From NCBI GenBank assembly GCA_039111635.1, contig JBCAQO010000099.1, positions 1 to 28,591 on the forward strand: a stretch of DNA of 28,591 nucleotides, given 5' to 3'. The position numbers and the translations under genes were made by a program. Every line of letters starts with the position of its first letter. Positions within the stretch are counted from its first letter, which is position 1. The DNA is from Heterobasidion occidentale (Eukaryota > Basidiomycota > Agaricomycetes > Russulales > Bondarzewiaceae). Below, in pieces: positions 1-9,279 of this stretch. The notes beneath the pieces were generated by a model that was not told the DNA's origin, ran no database searches, and saw only the letters and a program-made list of their open reading frames with translations.

Positions 1-124
1 CTCGACAACAGCGTACGCGGTGGCTTCTGTGAGCGTGGCGAGATCCGTGTTCTGCGCCCCAATGAGCATGATATGCCTCAGTAGCCCAAAGCTGGTCGGT
101 ATGCGGACCTTATTAAAGTCGTAT
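1..124 (-). other. Unassigned coding-like fragment at window edge
   Basis: Read on the minus strand from about nt 122 to the window edge, there is one uninterrupted frame of about 40 residues (it includes HIMLIGAQNTDLATL). It begins immediately outside the point where similarity between the two inverted arms stops, so it is probably flanking sequence rather than part of the R2 pseudogene. I do not recognise the protein. It is too short and too close to the edge to call a gene. Confidence 0.2.
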
Positions 125-421
125 AGAATCCCTCGAGGCGACTGATGAGTTTGTTGGAGAAGGTGAGTCCAGGTATAAGCATAAGGCCACGCTTCTTCGA
201 CCAGAAGATTGAGGCAAAAAACCGGAGAAGATGTCCTCTGCTGCGGCAAAGGCGGCTCACCGCTCAGCGAATGTGAAGCGACGATGAGAGATCCAGCGCG
301 ATGCCCAGTCCATCTTCCTCTTGATGCAGAGGATGATCTCAGTAGCATCGCAATTCGTAGGTCCAGTCTCGTTGTGAATATTTTCCATCATTATGTGCAA
401 CGCGGTGAAGCAGCACGCTGC
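125..421 (-). pseudogene. Ribonucleotide reductase small subunit (R2) fragment, left arm
   Basis: Minus-strand translation gives pieces of class I R2 in order: CFTALHIMMENIHNE, IKRKMDWA, FTFAER then a TGA codon, [36 protein letters not shown]2 is the diiron/tyrosyl-radical subunit that makes deoxyribonucleotides, and these match its helix region around the second pair of iron ligands. The copy is dead. It lacks about 14 residues after MENIHNE, has an in-frame TGA after AER, an extra Leu-Ile before PGLTF and at least one frame change. It stops at nt 125, exactly where the inverted-arm similarity ends. The same three lesions occur in the right-arm copy at 8098-8762. The family call is firm; the exact edges are approximate. 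Confidence 0.8.
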
Positions 422-459
422 CTGATGGAGTCGCAAAGAACCACGGCTTAAAAGTAGTG

Positions 460-1410
460 GATCTCTGGAGGAAAATCGCTCTCAGAAAGCTGCTCGTTGG
501 GAGGTTAGATGGGGACAACACATTTCTGGAGGAACATCGCTCTCAGAAGCCGCGCGACGCCATTGGGCTACGGCCGCTTGATGGCAGGGTGGGACGCAAA
601 GGACGAGGGCCTACGAGCAACGCATTTCTGGAGGAACCTCGCTCTCAGAAAGCTGATTGCCGAGAGGATATACGAAGATGGCCTGGGAACATCACATTTC
701 TGGAGGAACCTCGCTCTCAGAAATGTCTCTCGACAGCCGCGAACCGCGCGCCGCCGTCTGATTGCGGTAGCTCGATGGCAAGGTGCGATGGAAAGAGCTT
801 CGGCCTATGGGCAACGCATATCTGGAGGAAGGTCACTCTCAGAAAGCTGGTTGCCGGGAGGATAAATGGAAAGGCTCTGGGGACAACGCATTTCTGGAGG
901 AAGGTCGCTCTCAAAAAGCTCGACAGGACGATAGAGGTGGCCGGCAAACAGCACATTTCTGGAGGAAAGTCGCTCTCAGAAAACTGCTCGTTGGGGGGAG
1001 AGATGGGGATAACACATTCATGGAGGAAGACGCTCTAAGATATGTGTCTCAACAGCCGCGCAACGCCATCTGACTACACCCGCTTGATGGCAGGGTGGGA
1101 CGCAAAGAACGACGGCCTATGGGCAGCGCATTTCTGGAGGAAGGCCGCTCTCAGAAAGCTGATTGCCGAGAGGATATACGAAGATGGCCTGGGAACATCA
1201 CATTTCTGGAGGAAGGTCGCTCTCAGAAATGTCTCCCGACAGCCGCTAAACACGCGACGCCGTCTGACTACGGCCGCTTGATGTCGGGGGAATGACAACG
1301 CACTTCTGGAGGAAAATCGCTCTCAGAAAGCTGCTCGACAGGAGGATAGACGGTGGCGGAGTGAGAGCAACCCATTCCCGGAGGAGGGTCACTCTCAGAA
1401 ATTTGTCGAT
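460..1410 (+). repeat. Dispersed hairpin-capable motif, forward array (about 12 copies)
   Basis: A motif of about 27 bp, beginning TTTCTGGAGGAA and ending CGCTCTCAGAAA, recurs at about 462, 522, 625, 697, 819, 891, 956, 1017, 1131, 1203, 1302 and 1371. Its ends are complementary (CTCCAGAAA against TTTCTGAGAG with one bulged base). Spacers between copies are themselves shared, for example a block containing GACGCCATCTGACTAC and GGCAGGGTGGGACGCAAAG. Several overlapping open frames here (such as 457-1038) are by-products of the repeat and not genes. Confidence 0.85.
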
Positions 1411-1540
1411 AGAGCTAAGAGCTGGTAATATGACGACGTCCGTACAGACATTCGGCCAAAGAGTGACCGTGGGACCGAAATCGCTGACCGTGGGAGCGGA
1501 GCTCACATGACTTCAAGTTGCCCCACTCATAGTCCTCAGG

Positions 1541-1770
1541 CGGTCGTCGTTGGGCAGCATCGTGTTTCGCGGCTGTCTAGGCAGTTTCTGAGAGCGTTTT
1601 TCCTCCAGAATTTGTCTTGTGGCGTCCTTATCGGTTGAAAGCTTTATTCCTTCATCTTCAAGTCTCCCTTTCCTTCCAGTCATCCCGCGGTCGTCACTGG
1701 GCGGTACCGTGTTTTCCGCGGCTGTCTAGGCAGTTTCTGAGAGCGTTTTTCCTCCAGAAATAGTCTTGTG
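1541..1770 (+). repeat. Two direct repeats of about 147 bp with inverted motif copies
   Basis: Two copies of a block containing CGGTCGTC, CGCGGCTGTCTAGGCAG and then the short motif in the orientation opposite to the 460-1410 array (TTTCTGAGAG...TCCTCCAGAA). They start at about 1541 and 1688. They sit directly upstream of the 1870 start codon and so may lie in its promoter or 5' leader. Confidence 0.7.
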
Positions 1771-1869
1771 CCGCTCTTGTGCCACATCTGTTGAGACCTC
1801 TACTTTTCGTCTCCTTCACGTCGACGCACTCTCCTCCAGCAATTGTTCCGCTTCGATCTTTTCATCACA

Positions 1870-4800
1870 ATGAAAGCCTCCGTCTCCCGAGACCAATACC
1901 CCTGGGTTGAAGTCACGAGGTCGCAGCAGTCGGCATGGGTAGTTGTCGCATTTCGCCCCTGCCCTACCATGAGTTCCACATCTTACATCTCCAGAAACGC
2001 ATTCACCCCGCCAGCGGACGTGACCTTCGACGCTGATCCATCTCGTGCCGGACGCCTGAAACCGTACGATTGGGCAGTAGATCCAGCTCCTCATGACTCG
2101 CGTTTTCCCTGGAGGCCCTTCATCCCAGTTGATCCTGGATCCATCAGGGGTGACTCTTCGGAATGGATTTTTCCAGCCTCCGAAGCAAGTCATGACTTTT
2201 ATTGCTTCCCTTCTCGGACCATTCGCCCAGGATTGGTCAAGGCACACAACCAGATCAGAGCTTTTATCATCCGTTGTACCAGTGCGTTGAGAGACATTCT
2301 TGACTGGGATGGCAACCGGCCTCTCGAGGTTAGTGTGTTGCAGGAAGGGATTGTCTATCCCTGGAAAACTGAAGAGGATGCACATATCACCTTTTGGCGA
2401 TTACGTCGTCCCTTTCTCGACTGCTTTGGATTCATCAGCTTTCTTGTCTGGAGGATTGAGCAGGGGTTTGGGCCGAAAGTGAGTGCTTTACAGGGTTGAG
2501 GTTTCTGCTTATATCTCATGTCTTGCTTTCTAGTGGCGTGATCGTCCTAAGGCTCAGGCCTCTTTGTCATTTGCTTTCGACCAACTGGATAAGTTCATCT
2601 TGGGCGCTCGCATCCGTGGAGTCACCATCGTCACACAGGGCTATCCAACCTGGGGTCCCGAAATGAAGACGACTTGGGAGCTTCTCAAGCTCGCACGAAT
2701 CAATATTGCATACTCTTGGAGCGCTCGACAAGCGGGAGAGGTCAGCGCATTCGGTGACCTCAGGCCCGATCGGTGGCGACTTAACGGGAAACCGTTCACG
2801 ATTGTGTCCTACAAACCCCCGCCACAGACAACGTACCTGGCAATGCTGTGGGGTGACGATCGTGGCATCATCGGCTCCAAAAAAGACAGAAGATGGGAGG
2901 ATTACTACTGTTCAGCCTCTTATCTATCCGCAGACGATTGCGTCAACGTGCGCGTGTTTTACATGGAGACACAGATCGGGCTGGATCAGGACGATAGTGA
3001 CGCTGAAGATCGTGAGGGTTGCACAGACCCTCCCTCCATTAGGGGGCGCACTTTCCACCTGATCGACTGTGATATCAGCCGTCTTCGCCCAGAGAAAAAG
3101 CACGCAGAAATACTCAAGAAGAGAGCAGCGTCTAACAGTCGCCTTTCTGCGGTTCTCCTATACGACCACGATCGCATTCCTCGTTCTGCCCTGTCTCGAC
3201 CTGCCCCTCCTCCGCCAGCCCCTCCTCCGCCAGCCCCTCCTCCGCCAGCCCCTCCTCCGCCAGCCCCTCCTCCGCCAGCCCCTCCTCCGCCAGCCCCTCC
3301 TCTGCCAGCCCCCCTCCGCCAGCCCCTCCTCCGCCAGCCCCTCCTCCGCCAGCCCCTCCTCCGCCAGCCCCTCCTCCGCCAGCCCCTCCTCCGCCAGCCC
3401 CTCCTTCGCCAGCCCCTCCTCTGCCAGCCCCTCCAGCCCCTTCTCCGCCTGCCTCTCCTCTACCCGCCTCCTCTGCCTGCCCCTTCGCAACATCAGCTGT
3501 CAAATGTGTCGCCTGGTAGCAATACGTCGTACAGGGGTGGTACGTTGTCCAGCGGCAACACGTCACAGGAGGTGCAGATGCACATTGACACCCCTGGTGC
3601 AGTGTCATCATCATTCCAGCCGCACTCTGAAGATCACGTTCAAGGCGTTGGACGGTCCGAGTCATCGGAGCATCTCAGGTATGCGTTTTCTTCAATCTCA
3701 GAGCGCAAAAACATTACTGACGAATATTTTTGGTGCGCAGCACAACAACAATGCTAGTTGACTCGCAGAGCCAGTATATGGCAATGGATATCGATTTGGA
3801 GGACCGGGGCACGGGTTTGTCTTCGTCGTCAGGCCCTCCATGCATTGTGTTGTCTGACTGCGACGCGATGCGGGAAGGCTCGTATGAGCAGGATGTGGCG
3901 ATGAATGTCAACTCGGAGGTGGAGGACCGGGTTGAACGCAATTCTTCATCCAGTCATGCTCTTGTCGGCTCGAATGACGATCCAAGCGAAGACGATGTGA
4001 GATTCTCGCGTTCTCCGAGCCCTGTCATCGTTCATGAGGGACATTTGGAGGTACACGCGGTCACATCCACTGATGTTGTCGACAGGGAGAATTATCCTCC
4101 CGCCTTTATTGCTGCGCTTTTCCCGAAAGTCTACCCCGCACCTCCCGGCAGTGAATTCTTAAGAGGGCACTGGATAGCACCAGAAACCTTTCAATCTGAA
4201 GAAATGCTCATTGTCTCTCCCGGGACGCTTGCGTACTTAGACAGCATCAAGGAAACGACTTCGGGAGGTTGGGCTCCCTATGCGCCGTTTGACGTTAGAC
4301 CTCTGGCTATCGACACTGGCTTCTTGCGGGTATCTCACGTCAAGCTTCATCCGCTCACTGAGATCTGGTTGCTAGCCATTTTGGAATGGAAGGCCTTTGA
4401 AGTCGAGGCGTTGCTGGAGGTGATGTTGCAGCATGGGATGTCGTTCCGTCTCAGTTGGAATAGCATGTGGGGTCAGCAGAAGATCGCGGCCAATGCTGAA
4501 CGCCGTACGAATGAACCTCGTCCCAACTGGGTGGACGGAGACAACTTCCTCATAGGCGAGCGACAAGACTCTCTCTCCTCCTTTGGCCAGCTATATCAGG
4601 AGCGGGTTCGATGGCTCCTGCGACAACCCTACGCAAGACGTCTTGTGGCGTATGGTGGCCTGGCTTGGCGCCTTGTCATCCATTTTGGGTCCAAGGACAT
4701 AGTTCGGAGCTACCTGGAGGGGCCAAGTGAGGCATACACTGTCTGGGGTGAACGATACACAGCTGGATCAGATCGCGAATCGGAGTGCCCAGAAGATGAA

Positions 4801-5160
4801 GAGAGCGATCTGGCTCTCAAATTACTCCTGGGGTTCACGGCGCTACCAGGGAATGTGTCTCTGTGGCCCAGCATGGCCCTCTGGCGTGCCAGCTACCTCT
4901 GGAATGGTTCGTGGTCGTCATCTGCCGAGACATGGTTTCAAGACATGTTGACGCGTCTCCATGACGGCGAATTGACGCCTCGAACTTCTGTGCTGTGGTA
5001 CTACACATTGCGGGGCCGGGATAAGCGTGAACGTGGGGCGAATAAAAAACGTCTGGGAGCTGACAAACAGCTGGCGACCGTCCGGACGTACAATCAAGAC
5101 GTCGTCCTGGCTTCCGCGTTGCATACCCCAGGAATACTAAATGTAGCACATAAGTTGTAA
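1870..5160 (+). CDS. Large three-exon gene of unknown function (1057 aa)
   Basis: Exons 1870-2478, 2534-3678 and 3741-5160 join in frame and sum to 3174 nt, or 1058 codons with TAA at 5158. Introns are 55 nt (GTGAGT...TAG) and 62 nt (GTATGC...CAG). ATG at 1870 is chosen because it opens the frame after a leader. I do not recognise the protein. Residues 1-200 include a Trp-rich part (YPWVEV, WIFPASEASHDFY). Residues 204-425 have FDQLDKFILGARIRG and INIAYSWSARQAG. About 427-505 is a proline-rich repeat. About 510-690 is Ser-rich and acidic, likely disordered. About 700-1057 is a folded-looking Trp/Leu-rich domain with IWLLAILEWKAFEVEALLE. No signal peptide or membrane helix is evident. It has the look of the multi-copy lineage-specific proteins of Agaricomycetes, which is inference. 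It lies between inverted repeat arms, upstream of and co-oriented with the 5372-6636 gene. Confidence 0.75.
3204..3440 (+). repeat. In-frame 15-bp repeat coding a proline-rich tract
   Basis: About fifteen copies of the 15-mer CCTCCTCCGCCAGCC lie inside exon 2 of the 1870-5160 gene. The first half is read as (PPPAP)n. Near 3310 one irregular unit shifts the repeat phase, so the rest is read as (PLLRQ)n although the exon frame itself stays open. Because the unit length is a multiple of three, all frames remain open and produce spurious overlapping frames on both strands. Confidence 0.9.
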
Positions 5161-5353
5161 GTAGAATTCTTGATCCTGTCAGGCTGGCGACGTCATTTTG
5201 AGATCGTGCTGCCGAGGATTCCGAGCATGTTTCTTTTCTTGTTGAACCTTGAACTGGACTACATATCCAAACTTCTCCTTGTTATCGATGTATTCTCGAT
5301 TGCTGGCTCTTTCTCACAAATGATTTTGTCTCATCGCCAAAGGGCCTTGTCAT

Positions 5354-5359
5354 TATATA
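5354..5359 (+). promoter_or_regulatory. TATA-like site before the 5372 gene
   Basis: TATATA lies 12 nt upstream of the ATG at 5372, inside the 211-nt spacer between two co-oriented genes. The distance is short for a TATA box serving this start, so transcription may begin at or after the ATG, or the site may be fortuitous. The rest of the spacer (5161-5371) shows nothing else distinctive. Confidence 0.25.
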
Positions 5360-5371
5360 CACGTCGTAATC

Positions 5372-6636
5372 ATGTCTGCTTTCAGGAGTCTCAGTGAAAT
5401 TACGAAGCTACAAAGAGCGATTCACAGCTCTCCGGGCACCCCTTGGGACCTGTCGGGGGGAACGGGGGGAAGTGTGACACGGGAACGACCGAAATGTGAA
5501 AAGCGCTCCTGCCCGCGATATTGATCACCGCCCTCACCAGCGCATCTCGACATGTTTCTCCACCCACCTTCCTGGAACAGTAGGCCTTCCTCCTATCTAG
5601 ATGTCGAAGAGCCTGCCGTTTGCAAGGTATGTGGACCCACCTCAAGGAATTGGCACCCTTCAGACTTTTTTTTCGCAGCGTCCTGATCAACTGGTCGTCT
5701 CTTTCTTATTATCCTTCGACGTTCGAAAGCCTTATCCAGACTATGAAAAATCTGCGCGGCTGGACTGCATGTCAACTATGACCGAGCTGTACACAGATGT
5801 GTACTATAGGCATCTTTTCAACGACATGTCTCGAGCTTTCACTATGGTCAGTCAGGGTTGGATTGGCGAGGCTTGGAGGGCTTGGCACCCAGAGTTTTCC
5901 TTCGGGAGTTATTATGCTCCCAGGGATAGGAGTGGAGATTTATCACCCACTAGCAATTATTCGGAGGAATCGGAGGTAGGTGATGGCCTTTTGCTCGAAG
6001 GCTCTGAGTTTACATTGTTCCCCAACTCCGTAGAACTTGTCTCGACATCATTCGCGCTCGAGTAGCCCTGGGTCCGTTCTGCATCTGCCGATCCCCCAGG
6101 TTCTAGCGACACCAGCTGTAATCACAGACAGGGCTTCTTCACCCTTCTTTGGCAAGAGCGTAGTGGACTCCAATGTTGTCAGCTATAGTGCTGAGCCGTC
6201 TGGTGCGCCGACAACTAATGGGAGTGTCTTCTCAGCGTCATCATCGCCGGCACTCAATGGCAAAAGCGTAGTGGACTTGAATGTTGTCAGCTATAGTGTT
6301 GAGGCGTCTGGTTCGCTGACGACTGATGGGAGTCTTATCTCAGTGTCATCATCACCGGCACTCAGCACAGTTTCAGCTACTCACCCCATTGCTGCTGAGC
6401 ACTCTTTGATGGTCTCGCCCTTGCTTTCCCTGGCAGGTGCTAGTGCTATCCGTTCTCCATTGCCATCGCACAAAGCGCTGGGTCTTGATTCCTTACCGGT
6501 AGCTAACCTTTTTTTGATTTGTCGTAGCCTGGGGAGCTTGCCTCATTCTCTCTTAGCCTCGGTCTTTTACATTTACAGCTGGGTTTTGGATGATATTGGT
6601 GTGTTTGATGATGATGGATGGGGACTACACTTCTGA
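5372..6636 (+). CDS. Four-exon gene of unknown function (369 aa)
   Basis: Exons 5372-5495, 5541-5626, 5679-5975 and 6034-6636 join in one open frame of 1110 nt (370 codons with TGA). Introns are 45, 52 and 58 nt, with donors GTGAAA, GTATGT and GTAGGT and acceptors CAG, CAG and TAG. The in-frame closure of four exons is the main evidence that it is a gene. The N-terminal part begins MSAFRSLSEITKLQRAIHSS. The middle holds an aromatic, helical-looking stretch (TDVYYRHLFNDMSRAFTMV, GWIGEAWRAWHPEF). The C-terminal half is Ser-rich and contains two 36-residue tandem repeats, then a hydrophobic segment near the end (LLASVFYIYSWVL). I do not recognise a family. It lies 211 bp downstream of the 1057-aa gene on the same strand, inside the inverted arms. 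Confidence 0.65.
6151..6366 (+). repeat. Two tandem 108-bp repeats in coding sequence
   Basis: Units 6151-6258 and 6259-6366 are exactly 108 bp each and encode 36-residue repeats beginning GKSVVD(S/L)NVVSYS and ending SSSPAL. The differences between the two units leave the frame intact, so this is an in-frame duplication within the last exon of the 5372-6636 gene. Confidence 0.9.
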
Positions 6637-6849
6637 TTGTTTAGAAATCTTCTTACGCGCATGCTGGCTCGTTCAGCGTATTATACGTTTACTTTGAATG
6701 AATTCAGATACTCAAAAGGATATCAGATTGCTTGATCGAAATTCAACACCCGATTGGCCGACGCTGATCGGAGTTTGTCGGAATCCGAATCACGAGCGTC
6801 GATGTTGAACATCTGACAATGTGACCATCCTCCATCAATGTGATGCAGC

Positions 6850-7632
6850 TTTCTGAGAGCGACTTTCCTCCAGAATTGCGCTGTTTCCAGGCCACCTCCA
6901 TCAATGTGATGCAGCTTTCTGAGAGCGACTTTCCTCCAGAATTGCGCTGTTTCCAGGCCACCTCCATCTATTGTCCTGTCGAGCTTTCTGAGAGTGACTT
7001 TCCTCCAGAATTGCGCTGTTTCCAGGCCACCTCCATCTATTGTCCTGTCGAGCTTTCTGAGAGCGACTTTCCTCCAGAATTGCGCTGTTTCCAGGCCACC
7101 TCCATCTATTGTCCTATCGAGCTTTCTGAGAGCGACTTTCCTCCAGAATTGCGCTGTTTCCAGGCCACCTCCATCTATTGTCCTGTCGAGCTTTCTGAGA
7201 GCGACTTTCCTCCAGAATTGCGCTGTTTCCAGGCCACCTCCATCTATTGTCCTATCGAGCTTTCTGAGAGCGACTTTCCTCCAGAATTGCGCTGTTTCCA
7301 GGCCACCTCCATCTATTGTCCTGTCGAGCTTTCTGAGAGCGACTTTCCTCCAGAATTGCGCTGTTTCCAGGCCACCTCCATCTATTGTCCTGTCGAGCTT
7401 TCTGAGAGCGACTTTCCTCCAGAATTGCGCTGTTTCCAGGCCACCTCCATCTATTGTCCTGTCGAGCTTTCTGAGAGCGACTTTCCTCCAGAATTGCGCT
7501 GTTTCCAGGCCACCTCCATCTATTGTCCTGTCGAGCTTTCTGAGAGCGACTTTCCTCCAGAATTGCGCTGTTTCCAGGCCACCTCCATCTATTGTCCTGT
7601 CGAGCTTTCTGAGAGCGACTTTCCTCCAGAAA
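6850..7632 (+). repeat. Tandem array of twelve about 69-bp units
   Basis: Units start at 6851, 6917, 6986 and then every 69 bp to 7607. The first unit is 66 bp, with a variant joining segment. Each contains the short motif in reverse orientation (TTCTGAGAGCGACTTTCC then TCCAGAATTGCGCTG) plus a spacer CCAGGCCACCTCCATCTATT. Units are nearly identical, which points to recent expansion. A GTC-to-ATC change before the units at 7124 and 7262 suggests a 138-bp double unit was copied once. Since 69 is a multiple of three and the unit has no stops in several frames, long frames appear on both strands (6840-7646 plus, 6723-7721 minus). I regard these as artefacts. Confidence 0.95.
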
Positions 7633-7721
7633 TGTGTTGCTTGTAGTCCCTCATTCTTTGCGTGCCACCCTACCATCAAGCGGCTGTAGTCAGATGGCGT
7701 CGCGTGGCTGTTGGGACACAT

Positions 7722-8060
7722 CTGAGAGCGATCATCCTCTTAGAAAGGCATTGTCCTCATCTACCCTCCCGACGAGCAGCCTTCCGAGAGCGACTTTCCT
7801 CCAGAAATGCCGTGCCTGTAGGCCGTCGTTCTTTGCGCTCACCCATTTCCATATATCTCTTGTCGAGCACCTTCCTCCAGAAATGCGTTACTCAAAATGC
7901 TGTCATTCTTTCTGATTCACCCACCGGCCGGAGTCAGACGGCGGCGCGCGTTTCGCGGATGTTGAGACACATATCTGAGAGCGACCTTCCTCCAGAAATG
8001 TGTTGTCCTGTCTATCATCCCGACGAGCAGCTTTTTGAGAGTGCCTTCCTCCAGAACTGC
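7722..8060 (+). repeat. Diverged motif copies between array and R2 fragment
   Basis: About five degenerate copies of the hairpin motif in reverse orientation at roughly 7722, 7784, 7868, 7973 and 8032. They are separated by spacers resembling those of the left arm (for example CATCAAGCGGCTGTAGTCAGATGGCG around 7673-7700). No gene is seen here. Confidence 0.7.
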
Positions 8061-8097
8061 ATTGTTCTTTAGCCGTGATTTTTTGTGACTCCACTGG

Positions 8098-8762
8098 GCA
8101 GCGCGTTGCTTCTACGCGTTCCATATTATGACGGAAGTTTTCCACGACGAGAACTGGACCTACGAAACGCGATGTTGTTGAGACCATCCCTTGCGTGAAG
8201 AGGAAGGCGGACTGGGCACTGCGCTGGGTCTCCGATCGTCGCTCCACATTTACCGAGCGATGAGTCTTCTTTGCCACAGCAGAGGATATCTTCTCCTCCG
8301 GTTCTTTCACCTCAATTTTCTGGTCGAAGAAGCCTGGCCTTGTGCTTATACCTGGACTCTCCTTCTCCTACGAACTCACCAGTCGCCACGAGGGATTCCA
8401 CACTGACTCCGCATGCTTGTTGTTCAGCCATCTCAAGAGGCATCCACATCCTAACAGTCGTCCACATCGTCGTCGAATGCGTTGTTATCGAGGAGGAGCT
8501 CTTGACAGGTGAGTACATGTTGATCACTACTGTAGCATTTGATGCTAATTGGATGTGGTAGATGCCCTTCCTACGGGGCTGATCGGTATGAATGCCGAGC
8601 TGACGTGACAGTACATCGAGTTTGTTGCGGACCGCCTCGCTCATTGCCCTCGGTGGCGAAAAGCATTACAATGCGACAAATCCCATCGACTTTCATGATC
8701 GCTTTGCAGAGCCATCTGTTTGAGAAGCCGGCGTCGCTGTGACCTCCGCTTCTGCGTCGTCA
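8098..8762 (+). pseudogene. Ribonucleotide reductase small subunit (R2) fragment, right arm
   Basis: Plus-strand pieces follow the order of R2: [36 protein letters not shown] then [78 protein letters not shown] and GGEKHYNATNPIDF. A good intron remains at 8509-8561 (GTGAGT, branch TGCTAAT, TAG) exactly between LLTD and ALPTG, so it derives from genomic DNA rather than a retrocopy. It is inactivated by an internal loss of about 14 residues, the TGA after TER, a frame change near 8450, a second TGA before QYIEF (about 8605) and a frame change near 8635. It extends further toward the R2 C-terminus than the left copy. Confidence 0.88.
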
Positions 8763-8994
8763 AAGAAGGTTTGCATTGCGAGTGGGTTTGAACAACTCAT
8801 AAATTTGCGATGTCACTTACACGTCTTTCTAGCATTAATGGCAATGTTGTTCTCCGCATCGGACTGTCACATTTGGTCCACTGCTCGTCACCTCATGGTC
8901 GCCTGGGGCTAGACCGTGACATTGTTTCTTCTGGATCTTTTACCTGGATACATACATATGGATATCGTCGCGCGTTTTGCGACTGCCGAGACGT
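8763..8994. other. Spacer without recognisable content
   Basis: Between the R2 fragment and the next motif copies no convincing coding exon or repeat is seen. Short frames are present but lack splice support. Confidence 0.4.
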
Positions 8995-9265
8995 CTCTGA
9001 GAGTGGCCTCCTTCCTCCAGAAATACGGTGTCCCTATCTATCTCGTGCACCTCTCTGAGAGCGACTTTTTTCCAGAAATGCGTTGTCCCCAGGCCGTCGT
9101 GCTTTGCGTCTCATCTTTCCACCGAGCAGCCGTGATCAGACGTTGTCGCGCGTTTCGCGGCTGTCGCGCCACATTCAAACCATTTTCCACAACGTTGCTC
9201 TTCTCACATAACCATCCATCCTCCCGCCGAACAGCTTTCTGAGAGTGATCTTCCTCTAGAAATGC
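8995..9265 (+). repeat. Motif copies outside the inverted arm
   Basis: Three more copies of the hairpin motif in reverse orientation at about 8998, 9052 and 9237, with the familiar spacer TCGCGCGTTTCGCGGCTGTCG. They lie beyond the R2 fragment, so the motif family is not confined to the inverted arms. Confidence 0.75.
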
Positions 9266-9279
9266 TGTGTCTTCAGGCT

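Larger units (their letters stand above)
125..1500 (+). repeat. Left arm of long inverted repeat
   Basis: This segment is similar to the reverse complement of about 6720-8397. The match is plain by eye. The outer edge (GAATCCCTCG then GGCGACTG) and the later GAGTCCAGGTATAAGC both recur near 8340-8397 on the opposite strand. It contains the R2 pseudogene fragment on the outside and an array of short motifs on the inside. The arms are diverged, at perhaps 70-90 percent identity depending on the stretch, and differ in motif copy number. Ends are approximate; no target-site duplication was found. Confidence 0.7.
6720..8397 (-). repeat. Right arm of long inverted repeat
   Basis: The reverse complement of this segment matches 125-1500. 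The outer part holds an R2 pseudogene and the inner part the same short motif and spacers. The right arm is longer because one motif unit has expanded to twelve tandem copies. It ends at about 8397 by similarity to the left arm, although the R2 fragment itself runs on to 8762. The segment 6637-6850 between the last coding exon and the array shows no gene. Confidence 0.7.

Noticed and set aside
3158..3493. Minus-strand Gly-rich and Glu-rich frames opposite the 15-bp repeat
   Set aside because: They are shadows of the repeat in the spliced plus-strand gene, which continues in frame on both sides.
6850..7632. CRISPR-like regular array
   Set aside because: Spacers are as conserved as the repeats, unit length is 69 bp and the genome is eukaryotic. 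It is a tandem satellite.
6723..7721. 332-codon minus frame and 268-codon plus frame over the 69-bp array
   Set aside because: A 69-bp period without stops keeps frames open on both strands. The same motif is frame-broken in its dispersed copies.
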